From Polycladidibacter hongkongensis (GTDB lineage: Bacteria > Pseudomonadota > Alphaproteobacteria > Rhizobiales > Stappiaceae): 64,000 nucleotides of DNA. A program made the position numbers and the translations under genes. Of the stretch, positions 44,034 to 51,532 are shown piece after piece. Below the pieces are notes generated by a model. It was not told the DNA's origin. It ran no database searches and saw only the letters and a program-made list of their open reading frames with translations. Numbering within the stretch: position 1 is the first letter of the stretch; every line of letters starts with the position of its first letter. The stretch lies in assembly GCF_001561995.1 (NCBI RefSeq), contig NZ_LLWC01000022.1, positions 620,001 through 684,000 of the forward strand, read 5' to 3'.

Positions 44034-45188
44034 ATGTACATCGCAGAACAAGTCAAAGCCTGGCGCCACCACATACACAAACACCCCGAGTTCGGCTTTG
44101 AAGAACACGAGACCTCGAAATTCGTCGCCGAAAAGCTCGAAGAGTTTGGCCTTGAGGTGCATCGCAATGTTGGTAAAACCGGCGTCGTTGGTATTTTGAA
44201 ATGCGGCAACAGCCCACGCTCCATTGGCCTTCGCGCCGATATGGATGCGCTGAAAATCGAAGAGCTAAACGACTTCGAACACGCCTCAACCCACAAGGGC
44301 CTCATGCATGCCTGCGGTCATGATGGACATACCGCCATGTTGCTTGGTGCCGCCCACGAGCTGGCGCGCACCAAAGATTTTGACGGCACCGTCTACTTCA
44401 TTTTCCAGCCCGGCGAAGAACACGGCGTCGGCGCCAAGGCCATGATCGAAGATGGCCTGTTTGTCCGCTGGAACATTGATGCCGTTTACGCCATGCACAA
44501 CCTGCCCGGCGTCCCAGAAGGGCACTTTGTCACCAATCCCGGCCCTATCATGGCCGCCGAAAGCGCATTCGAGATCGAAATTCTTGCCACTGGTGGGCAT
44601 GCTGCGTTGCCACATATGGGCACCGACCCAATTGTTGTTGGGGCTCAAATCGTCCTTGGCTTGCAAAACATCACCAGCCGGAACCTCAGCTCCATTCACG
44701 AACCTGCTGTCATCTCGGTAACAGAATTCAACACCAATGGCACAACCAATGTTATTCCATCATCAGTAACGCTCAAAGGTGACACCCGCTGCTTTACAGA
44801 CGACGCTTTGCACAAGATCGAAGCCGCCATGGAGCGTGTCGCGGCCGGCATCTGCGCCTCTGCCGGTGTCGAGTGTCGTTACAAGTTCCACAATGGTTTC
44901 CTGTCCACCATCAACACGCCGGAAGAGACAGCCGTCGCTGTCAAAGTAGCCAAGGCCCTTGTTGGCGAAGACAAGGTAGATGGGGCAGCACCGCCCTTCA
45001 CCATTTCAGAGGACTTCTCCTTCATGCAGCGTCAGGCCCCCAGCTGTTACATCCTTATCGGCAATGGCGCAGAGGGTGAAAAGGGCGGCACAGCCCTGCA
45101 CAAACCTTACTATGACTTCAACGACAACATTCTCCTGACTGGGGTGCACTACTGGCAAAACCTGGTCAAAGAGCAGCTGAAACAATAA
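44034..45188 (+). CDS. M20 family amidohydrolase (N-acyl amino acid deacylase type)
   Basis: A 384-residue di-metal enzyme of the M20D group (HipO/AmhX/IAA-amino-acid hydrolase-like). The motif MHACGHDGHTAMLLG gives Cys94 and His96 as metal ligands. FQPGEEHGVGAKAMIEDGL gives the Glu-Glu pair, AMHNLPG another His, and HKPYYDFND the last His. The dimerisation domain contains GGHAALPHMGTDP. It should remove an acyl group from an amino acid or diamino acid. M20 enzymes act as DoeB2-type deacetylases in some ectoine pathways. GGGAG precedes the ATG; it ends the operon. Confidence 0.9.
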   Translation: MYIAEQVKAWRHHIHKHPEFGFEEHETSKFVAEKLEEFGLEVHRNVGKTGVVGILKCGNSPRSIGLRADMDALKIEELNDFEHASTHKGLMHACGHDGHTAMLLGAAHELARTKDFDGTVYFIFQPGEEHGVGAKAMIEDGLFVRWNIDAVYAMHNLPGVPEGHFVTNPGPIMAAESAFEIEILATGGHAALPHMGTDPIVVGAQIVLGLQNITSRNLSSIHEPAVISVTEFNTNGTTNVIPSSVTLKGDTRCFTDDALHKIEAAMERVAAGICASAGVECRYKFHNGFLSTINTPEETAVAVKVAKALVGEDKVDGAAPPFTISEDFSFMQRQAPSCYILIGNGAEGEKGGTALHKPYYDFNDNILLTGVHYWQNLVKEQLKQ

Positions 45189-45219
45189 CCCAAGTTTCCC
45201 ATATTCAGTTGTTCCAACT

Positions 45220-45255
45220 TGCCCTCACATCTGCCCACTGTGAGGGCATTTTTTT
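45220..45255 (+). terminator. Rho-independent terminator of the M24-BCCT-M20 operon
   Basis: A 9-bp perfect stem, TGCCCTCAC (45220-45228) with GTGAGGGCA (45240-45248), is followed directly by seven T. A strong, classical terminator, 31 bp after the M20 stop. Confidence 0.92.
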
Positions 45256-45338
45256 GTCTACCCTTCAATATTAAAGGTGAACCAAAACACAAACTCTCTC
45301 CTATAACTTTATGGCTGCCAGTTATTAGGAGAATGGGC

Positions 45339-46085
45339 ATGGCTTCCACACAAAAGCGCACATGGATCATCGGCGCCAGCTCGGGCATTGGCAAACAACT
45401 GGCGTTGGATATGGCGGCGCGCGGCGAAACCATCATTGTCTCGGCACGCCGGGAAGAACCACTGGCAGAGCTGGCAACATCACAGAACACGATCACGGCC
45501 CTCGCACTTGATGTCGCGAGCCCCGATCAGCTCGCGTCAACAATCACCCACCTTGCAAACGCTGGTAAACTACCAAGCCACGTCATTTTCTGTGCAGCAA
45601 TCTACCAGCCTGGCGGATTGGAAATCCTCAACCACGCCACTGCTACCGAGCACATGCAAGTAAACTACCTCGCCTTCACCAGCCTACTGGAACATCTGGT
45701 TCCGCATTGGCAGAATACCGGCGGTCACATTGCAGTAATCGCCTCTCTTTCTGGATACTGCGGCCTACCCAAAGCCGCGATCTATGGCCCGACCAAAGCC
45801 GCGCTTATCAATCTGTGCGAGACCCTTCAACCAGACCTACAAACAATCGGCATTAAGCTCACGCTGATTAATCCCGGTTTCGTGGACACCCCCATGACCC
45901 GCAAAAACAGCTTTGCAATGCCGTTCCTGCGAACTCCAGAGCAAGCCAGCAAGGCGATCCTCGAAAAACTGGAAAAAAAGGGGTTTGAAATCGCGTTCCC
46001 GTGGCAGCTGTCATGGGCGTTGCGCTTGCTCCGTCACCTTCCCTATTCCTTGTATTTTTTAATCACCAAGAGAATGAACAAATGA
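45339..46085 (+). CDS. Short-chain dehydrogenase/reductase
   Basis: A classical SDR of 248 residues, NAD(P)-dependent. The cofactor motif GASSGIG is at residues 12-18. CAAIYQPG stands for the NNAG motif, IASLSGYCG holds the catalytic Ser and YGPTKAAL the catalytic Tyr/Lys. The tail has a hydrophobic stretch LSWALRLLRHLPYSLYFLI that could attach to the membrane. ATG 45339 has AGGAG 7 bp before it; ATG 45333 is too close. Its stop overlaps the next start by 4 bp. It belongs to the cluster ending at the ECF sigma factor. Confidence 0.9.
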   Translation: MASTQKRTWIIGASSGIGKQLALDMAARGETIIVSARREEPLAELATSQNTITALALDVASPDQLASTITHLANAGKLPSHVIFCAAIYQPGGLEILNHATATEHMQVNYLAFTSLLEHLVPHWQNTGGHIAVIASLSGYCGLPKAAIYGPTKAALINLCETLQPDLQTIGIKLTLINPGFVDTPMTRKNSFAMPFLRTPEQASKAILEKLEKKGFEIAFPWQLSWALRLLRHLPYSLYFLITKRMNK

Positions 46086-46528
46086 GTTACGCCGCTCCGA
46101 CTGCGCAAGCACGCGAAACTGTTTCCGCATATATCCGCTTCTTTGAAAACCTGAGCCCCCAGACAGTTACGGATCTCAAACCACTGACCATTTCCGGTTT
46201 TCGCTTTGTCGATCCCTTTAATGATGTCTCGGGGCAAGACAAAGCAATCGCGCTGCTGCGCAAGATGTTTCGCGATGTCGAGGCACCACGCTTTGTTGTT
46301 ACCGACACATTCTGGCAAGGCGACAACGCGGTGCTTCGCTGGCGCTTCACTGCAAAGCAGCGTTTCTTGGGCGAACTAGACTTTACAGGCCTCAGCGAGC
46401 TAAAGCTAAATCCCGAAGGATCGATCGTCTCTCAAACGGATTACTGGGACGCCAATCAGCATTTCCTCGCCCAGATCCCATTAATTGGATTCTTGATCCG
46501 CGCGATCAATCGCCGTGCCGCCCTCTAA
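46082..46528 (+). CDS. NTF2/SnoaL-like protein
   Basis: A 148-residue single-domain protein of the NTF2-like fold: an N-terminal helix (ARETVSAYIRFFENLSPQTV), FRFVDPFNDVSG, then the sheet VLRWRFTAKQ and QTDYWD. SnoaL-like members may be small enzymes or binding proteins; the role is unknown. The ATG overlaps the SDR stop (ATGA), so the pair is made together. Equivalent SDR/NTF2 pairs accompany CFA-type methyltransferases in alphaproteobacterial RpoE-ChrR regulons, as I recall. Confidence 0.8.
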   Translation: MSYAAPTAQARETVSAYIRFFENLSPQTVTDLKPLTISGFRFVDPFNDVSGQDKAIALLRKMFRDVEAPRFVVTDTFWQGDNAVLRWRFTAKQRFLGELDFTGLSELKLNPEGSIVSQTDYWDANQHFLAQIPLIGFLIRAINRRAAL

Positions 46529-46539
46529 AAGAGCGGCAC
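46515..46539. terminator. Hairpin over the end of the NTF2-like gene
   Basis: GTGCCGC (46515-46521) pairs with GCGGCAC (46533-46539); the loop includes the stop codon. It lies between convergent genes and probably ends both transcripts, but there is no T run. Confidence 0.4.
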
Positions 46540-46540
46540 C

Positions 46541-47797
46541 CTACTCGGGTCGCTGAAATCTAAACAGGCCCACGTTTATTGTGCCCTCGGCAAATCCCGC
46601 AGCACAATAGACAAGGTAATAGTGCCACATCCGCTTGAAACGCTCATCAAAACCCAGTTCTGCAATCTGCGGCCAAGCTTGTAGAAAACGATCCCGCCAC
46701 AGCATCAAGGTACGCTCATAGTCCTTGCCAAAATACTCCAGCTCGACGAGCTCCAGCCCGGCATCGCCCGCTTCCCGGCGCAGCGTCGCCTCACAGGGCA
46801 ACATACCGCCGGGAAAAATGTAATGCTGGATGAAATCCACATTACGGCGATAACTATGGAACCGATCATCCGCAATCGTGATTGCCTGTATAACGGCGTT
46901 TCCACCCGGCTTTAAAGCATCATGCAACACATTGAAGTAGGCTGGCCAGTGTTCCTCCCCCACCGCTTCAATCATTTCGATCGAAGCAATGGCATCATAG
47001 GTTTCATTGACATCACGATAATCTTGCAGCTCCAATACATCGCTTCCCGCTGTCATCCGTGTGCTGTTGCGCTTTTGCGCAAATGCAAGCTGCTCTTTAG
47101 ATAAAGTAATACCATGATACCGCTGCCCACACTTAAGCGCCTCTTCTGCCAAGCCGCCCCAACCGCAACCAACCTCGAGCAAGCGCTCACCAGAGCTCAG
47201 CGCACAAAGCTCCAAAACCCGCGCATACTTGCGGCGCTGCGCAGCGGCAAGCGCCCCGCCCGGCTGCAATTTGTAGGCAGATGAGTAAGTCATGGTTTCG
47301 TCAAGCCATGCTCGATAAAACGCATTGCCCAAGTCATAGTGAAACGCAATATTGCGGCGACTGCCTCGCTTTGTGTTCGCTCTTGCCAGATGTCGCAAAC
47401 GTGCCAACACCTTGCTCAACGAACCGCGAGTTATGAGCCCATGCAGCATCTGCTTGTTGCCGACAAAAACATCGAAGAGGCCACGCAGATCATCGCATTC
47501 CCAATCGCCATCAAGATAAGCTTCAGCCAGCGCTAAACCGCCGCCAGAAGCAAGGCGGCGCACCAACCGCCCCCGCTTGATGCGCACGACAACGCCGGCG
47601 CCGTCCGCACACACCCTACCGTAGTGCAACGTCTGCCCTTTGGGCAACTGTACGATGATCGAGCCTTCCTGCACCCCGCCGAAAACACGATCAAGCAGTG
47701 CACGCCAAAGAGTAAAAACCAGCCCCCGCCCCGACTTCTCCGCCGGTGCCGAGGGGGCGACATGACCAATTTGCTCTCGCACTTTGCCCCCAATCAC
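46541..47797 (-). CDS. Cyclopropane-fatty-acyl-phospholipid synthase family methyltransferase
   Basis: A SAM-dependent enzyme acting on unsaturated phospholipid acyl chains. In the 418-residue product, NIAFHYDLGNAFYRAWLDET and MTYSSAYK are CFA-synthase marks. LLEVGCGWGGLAEEA is the SAM loop, and ASIEMIEAVGEEHWPAYF the bicarbonate/active-site region. The GTG at 47797 overlaps the DUF1365 stop by one base; a GTG at 47782 is an alternative. It could make cyclopropane, or methylated/furan fatty acids as UfaM does in Rhodobacter. The operon and sigma-factor context favour a membrane-protection role. Confidence 0.88.
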   Translation of the reverse strand: MIGGKVREQIGHVAPSAPAEKSGRGLVFTLWRALLDRVFGGVQEGSIIVQLPKGQTLHYGRVCADGAGVVVRIKRGRLVRRLASGGGLALAEAYLDGDWECDDLRGLFDVFVGNKQMLHGLITRGSLSKVLARLRHLARANTKRGSRRNIAFHYDLGNAFYRAWLDETMTYSSAYKLQPGGALAAAQRRKYARVLELCALSSGERLLEVGCGWGGLAEEALKCGQRYHGITLSKEQLAFAQKRNSTRMTAGSDVLELQDYRDVNETYDAIASIEMIEAVGEEHWPAYFNVLHDALKPGGNAVIQAITIADDRFHSYRRNVDFIQHYIFPGGMLPCEATLRREAGDAGLELVELEYFGKDYERTLMLWRDRFLQAWPQIAELGFDERFKRMWHYYLVYCAAGFAEGTINVGLFRFQRPE

Positions 47798-48654
47798 TAA
47801 TCTTCTTTGGTATCCACCGCTCGCGCTAACGAATGCGGCACTCTGGGCGGTGGCGGTTTGCGCTTTAGTTTTGCCCCTTTGCGCCAAATTTTCAACGCCT
47901 CATAGTGTATCAGACCAAGTACACGCCAACGCGACACCGCCCCTCTTAGCACGCCCAACCAAAACCACAGGCCGCCAAGACGGATCTCTCGTCCTTTAAA
48001 ACCGGCATAAAAGCACTGCCGCCCCTCTTGCTCTAGAGTAATCGACAATTGCGCCAACTGCCCCGGATAAAATGTGCGAAACCGGTAGCGCCCTGAGTTC
48101 TCTAAAAATGGCGACACATGGAATATTTTTTCCGCCCAGTGCTCTGGCAAGCGTGCCCCCCCTGCAAGCTCGCCTTTTGATGTAGCATGAAGAAAAGCAA
48201 TGTACGTATACCGCTCGCCAAACGTATTGCTAACCTGATAGAGCACTGCGCGCAGCTGACCGGTCGGATCCACTGCATAAAACACCGTCAACGGATTGAA
48301 GGCACGCCCGAGAAATCGCGGCATAGTCAACGCATAAAACACCAAATCTGGCCCATCATAGCCTTCGCTTTCCAGTTGGGCTTGCAGAAAGTGCTGCAAC
48401 CCCTCTGAAGAGGCGGGCATATAATCCCGCTCGTAAAACCGAAACAGCGCCCATCGCTCATAGCCGAAAAGCATCCCACGCCGCCAACCTGCGCGCGCTC
48501 CCTCTCGCTCTATGACCTTCACCAGAGCCATCATGGAACGATACTGAAACCGATGCATGGGCGCCGTAAATCGCTTGTGCACCACGCTGCCCAGATAAAA
48601 CCTCAAGTGGGTTGCGCACCCTTGCCCCTCTCCTCCCATCAGCCCCGCCTTCAT
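47797..48654 (-). CDS. DUF1365 domain protein
   Basis: A 285-residue DUF1365 protein, with HLRFYLGSVVHKRFTAPMHR, LTMPRFLGRAFNPLTVFYAV and YPGQLAQLSITLEQEG. No activity is proved for the family, but it is almost always found between an FAD oxidoreductase and a CFA-type methyltransferase, exactly as here. That suggests a step in modified fatty-acid formation. ATG 48654 overlaps the upstream stop by 4 bp. Confidence 0.88.
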   Translation of the reverse strand: MKAGLMGGEGQGCATHLRFYLGSVVHKRFTAPMHRFQYRSMMALVKVIEREGARAGWRRGMLFGYERWALFRFYERDYMPASSEGLQHFLQAQLESEGYDGPDLVFYALTMPRFLGRAFNPLTVFYAVDPTGQLRAVLYQVSNTFGERYTYIAFLHATSKGELAGGARLPEHWAEKIFHVSPFLENSGRYRFRTFYPGQLAQLSITLEQEGRQCFYAGFKGREIRLGGLWFWLGVLRGAVSRWRVLGLIHYEALKIWRKGAKLKRKPPPPRVPHSLARAVDTKED

Positions 48655-49994
48655 TCTGCTGCTTCGGCAAGCTGCTGGCCAAACAGATCCGCACCATGAA
48701 TTCGCCCGGAAGCGCAATCGACATCCCAAGGTCGCTTGACCCCGCCCAACGCCTCCGCGACGGCCAGGCCAGCTTGCAAACCATCCTCGTGAAAACCATG
48801 TCCGAAATAGGCACCGCAAAACCAAGTTCTTTCCCGCCCCTGAAGCTGCCAAAGATCTCGCTGCGCGGTCATGGCACCACTAGTGAACAAAGGATGCGCA
48901 TAACAGCTCTTGGCGAGAACCAGTTCCTCACGGGGCTTTTTCGGCGGATTAATTGTAACGAAAATATTCCGCCGCGTTGTCAGGGGTTGTAAGGCATTCA
49001 TCCAATAACTTACACAAACGCCGGTCTGCTCGTGTGTTTTGTGTGAGCAAATCGAGTTCCACGCTGCCCATGCCGCCCGACGTTGTGGCATCAACCGCTC
49101 GTCCATGTGCATGTAGGCCTCGTTATCTTGGTAGGGTATGGCGCTCAATAACCGCTCTTCTAAGGCACTAGCACCAGAGCCGCTTTTCAGCATTCGCAAA
49201 GACTGATCGCTATGCCCGGCAAGCACAACATGATCATACTGCCCAAGCTCGCCCTCACGACCCAGAAGCCGAACTGCGTGCGGTCGTCGCTCTATCGCCC
49301 GCACTGCAACGCCTTTGCGCACTTTCCCAGAAATATTGGAGGAAAGTTTACTCAGGTAGAGGTGCGAGCCGCCCAATACGGTGCGCCACTGTGGGCGCTG
49401 CGTAAATTGCAGCAGCCCATGATTTTTGAAGAACCTTAAAAAAGCCAGCAATGGAAAGTCGCGCATCTGCTGCACACTCATCGACCAAATCGCTGCCCCC
49501 ATGGGCAACAAGTGCCCTTGTATGAAGGCCGCAGAGTAGCGGTGCGCCTCTAGATACTCGCCAAGGGTCATCGCTTCTATAGCCTCGTCATCGCCAAACG
49601 CCCTCGCGGTGATATAAAACCGGCGCAAATCGTATAACATCCGCCAAAATCGGGGGGAGATGTAATTTCGCTTCTGCGCAAATAAGCCGGCAAGCCCATT
49701 GCCGCTATACTCAAAACCACTACGTGGATCGCTAACGGAAAAAGACATGGATGAAGGAACGGTTTGAACTCCAAGATGACCAAAGAGCGCGGTCAAATTG
49801 AGGTAGGTTCGCTCGTTAAACACGATAAACCCGCTATCAACCGCGACACTCTGCCCCTGCACCTGCACTATGCGTGTATGCGCATGCCCGCCAAGGCGCT
49901 GTTCTTTTTCGAACAAATCAACTTGATGGGCTTTTGAAAGCAGCCAAGCTGCAGAAACTCCAGATATTCCACTTCCAACAACTGCGATTTTCAT
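48651..49994 (-). CDS. FAD/NAD(P)-dependent amine-oxidase-like oxidoreductase
   Basis: A 447-residue flavoprotein. The Rossmann FAD motif GSGISG is at residues 7-12, followed by the acidic end of beta2 in VDLFEKEQRLGGHA. The body has VDSGFIVFNERTYLNLTALF, and the tail has WFCGAYFGHGFHEDGLQAGL, the second FAD contact. Proteins of this group are grouped with amine oxidases and desaturases. In Rhodobacter a protein from such a cluster, UfaD, desaturates methylated acyl chains; whether this is its orthologue cannot be settled here. It is the first gene of the minus-strand operon and has its own ECF11-like promoter. Confidence 0.87.
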   Translation of the reverse strand: MKIAVVGSGISGVSAAWLLSKAHQVDLFEKEQRLGGHAHTRIVQVQGQSVAVDSGFIVFNERTYLNLTALFGHLGVQTVPSSMSFSVSDPRSGFEYSGNGLAGLFAQKRNYISPRFWRMLYDLRRFYITARAFGDDEAIEAMTLGEYLEAHRYSAAFIQGHLLPMGAAIWSMSVQQMRDFPLLAFLRFFKNHGLLQFTQRPQWRTVLGGSHLYLSKLSSNISGKVRKGVAVRAIERRPHAVRLLGREGELGQYDHVVLAGHSDQSLRMLKSGSGASALEERLLSAIPYQDNEAYMHMDERLMPQRRAAWAAWNSICSHKTHEQTGVCVSYWMNALQPLTTRRNIFVTINPPKKPREELVLAKSCYAHPLFTSGAMTAQRDLWQLQGRERTWFCGAYFGHGFHEDGLQAGLAVAEALGGVKRPWDVDCASGRIHGADLFGQQLAEAAE

Positions 49995-50022
49995 AGAGTA
50001 TCCTTAAAGGGTCTTTTAAACC

Positions 50023-50052
50023 GTTTATGTAGGAAGACAGACTATTGGATCA
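50023..50052 (-). promoter_or_regulatory. ECF11-like promoter for the FAD-DUF1365-CFA operon
   Basis: On the minus strand TGATCC (50047-50052), 18 bp, then ATAAAC (50023-50028). TGATCC is the -35 element of the RpoE-ChrR (ECF11) regulon in Rhodobacter. The -10 lies 28 bp before the FAD gene ATG. Confidence 0.65.
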
Positions 50053-50069
50053 CTAAAACTTCAAAAAAC

Positions 50070-50099
50070 TGATCCATAACGTTCGTACGCCAGTAAAAC
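50070..50099 (+). promoter_or_regulatory. ECF11-like promoter for the sigma factor and chrR genes
   Basis: TGATCC (50070-50075), 18 bp, then TAAAAC (50094-50099), 33 bp before the sigma-factor ATG. It has the same spacing as the divergent promoter, which supports both. It implies autoregulation. Confidence 0.65.
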
Positions 50100-50132
50100 C
50101 TGCATATTGGTGAGCGGAGAGTTAAAAAGACC

Positions 50133-50717
50133 ATGGCAGGCAGCGCGGCGAGGGAGTTAAGCTTCTTGACCATCAGTTTTGACGAAAGACTGGTCGAAGT
50201 CGGTTCCAACAAATGTCGCGACGCATTCCGAGAGCTGTTCGATCATTTTGCCCCGCGGCTCAAGTCCTTCTATCTAAAAGGAGGGAGCGAAGAAGCTGCT
50301 GCCGAAGAGTTGGTGCAAGAGACCTTCGTGCTGATTTGGCGCAAAGCTGCCCTATATGACCCTCAAAAGGCTGCGGCCTCTACATGGATCTACACCATAG
50401 CTCGCAATCTTCGCATCGATAGACTGCGAAAGGAAAAAGCTATGATCTACAAAGAAGAGGAGTTTTTCGCGACTAAATTAACCACCCACGAGACCCAAAC
50501 AGACGTAACCTATCAAAATCAAATGAACACCCAACTGGCACAAGCCATCGCAAAATTGCCAGCCCCACAAGCGCAAGTTATCACCCTCGCATTCTTCGAG
50601 GAAGCCACTCATTCGGATATCGCCAAACGTCTGGCCTTGCCTTTGGGAACAGTGAAATCGCGCCTCAGGCTGGCATTCACGCGGCTTGCCGAAATGTTGG
50701 AGGGCAGCAAACAATGA
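50133..50717 (+). CDS. rpoE: ECF sigma factor, RpoE-ChrR type (ECF11)
   Basis: A 194-residue ECF sigma factor. Region 2 has FDHFAPRLKSFYLKGG, ELVQETFVLIWRKAALYDP and STWIYTIARNLRIDRLRKEK, which bind core polymerase and the -10. Region 4 has QVITLAFFEEATHSDIAKRL and LPLGTVKSRLRLAFTRL, which bind the -35. The chrR gene starts within its stop codon (ATGA), the usual sigma/anti-sigma coupling. In Rhodobacter this pair answers singlet oxygen. The ATG has no strong ribosome site nearby. Confidence 0.93.
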   Translation: MAGSAARELSFLTISFDERLVEVGSNKCRDAFRELFDHFAPRLKSFYLKGGSEEAAAEELVQETFVLIWRKAALYDPQKAAASTWIYTIARNLRIDRLRKEKAMIYKEEEFFATKLTTHETQTDVTYQNQMNTQLAQAIAKLPAPQAQVITLAFFEEATHSDIAKRLALPLGTVKSRLRLAFTRLAEMLEGSKQ

Positions 50718-51394
50718 TCAGGCATCACCCCTCGGCAGAAATGCTCATGAGCTACTCAGCGGGAACGCTCGACACTGGGCAAACGCTTATTGTCGCCGCT
50801 CATCTGGAAGCGTGCCCGACATGCGCCACTCACGCGCTGAATGCAAGATCCATCGGTGGCGCTTTACTTGAAAACGCCTTGCCCACAACGCTGAGTGAAA
50901 ATGTCACGTTCGAGTGCATTTCAGATAAGATAGAACAGGCTGAGCGGCCTGCCGCAAGCGAACTTGAAAGTCCGCAGCCTATTAAACTTGCCAATAGTCT
51001 GGAAGCATTTACACTCTCTCCGCTGCTCCAACAGGTTCTTCAGCAATCCTCCAGCCGTCTGCGCTGGCGCTTTGTCGCGCCAGGTGTTCGCCAGTGCGCC
51101 TTGCCCCTTTTTTCGAGCCCTGCGGAACGCGTTCGCCTTCTCGCGCTTGAACCAGGTTTCAAAACGCCAGAACACAGTCATCACGGCTTTGAGCACACCC
51201 TTGTCCTCAAAGGTTCTTACAGCGACGAAACCGGCAACTACTGCAAAGGAGACTTTCAAAGCGTAACGGCAGCCGATTGCCACCAGCCCGTTGCAGGCGG
51301 GGAAGAAGAGTGTATTTGCTTGACCGTTACGTCCGGCGCCCCTCGATTTACCGCATTTTTACCCAGATTACTCAGACCATTTATGGATCTTTGA
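50714..51394 (+). CDS. chrR: Zinc anti-sigma factor ChrR
   Basis: A 226-residue anti-sigma factor. The N-terminal zinc anti-sigma domain has His5, His30, Cys34 and Cys37 (HLEACPTCA), the same spacing as in Rhodobacter ChrR. A C-terminal cupin (about 115-210) shows LEPGFKTPEHSHHGFEHTLV followed by LKGSYSDETGNYCKGDF, with the metal-binding histidines and glutamate. The cupin is needed for release of the sigma factor by singlet oxygen in the known system. Its ATG overlaps the sigma stop by 4 bp. Confidence 0.94.
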   Translation: MIRHHPSAEMLMSYSAGTLDTGQTLIVAAHLEACPTCATHALNARSIGGALLENALPTTLSENVTFECISDKIEQAERPAASELESPQPIKLANSLEAFTLSPLLQQVLQQSSSRLRWRFVAPGVRQCALPLFSSPAERVRLLALEPGFKTPEHSHHGFEHTLVLKGSYSDETGNYCKGDFQSVTAADCHQPVAGGEEECICLTVTSGAPRFTAFLPRLLRPFMDL

Positions 51395-51532
51395 TTGAAA
51401 AGTGCTGGTACTCTCGCCATTGAAAAAGGTGCGGCGAATTCGTTACTCTACGCAGTAACTGATTAGAATCACTTGTTATACCACCGAAAGCCTTTAGACG
51501 CTGGGGTGGAAACAACAAGAATGAAGGCGCCA

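Noticed and set aside
45219-45338. Longer N-terminus for the SDR gene
   Set aside because: The extension would be read through the terminator of the M20 operon; ATG 45339 has AGGAG and fits the SDR family start.
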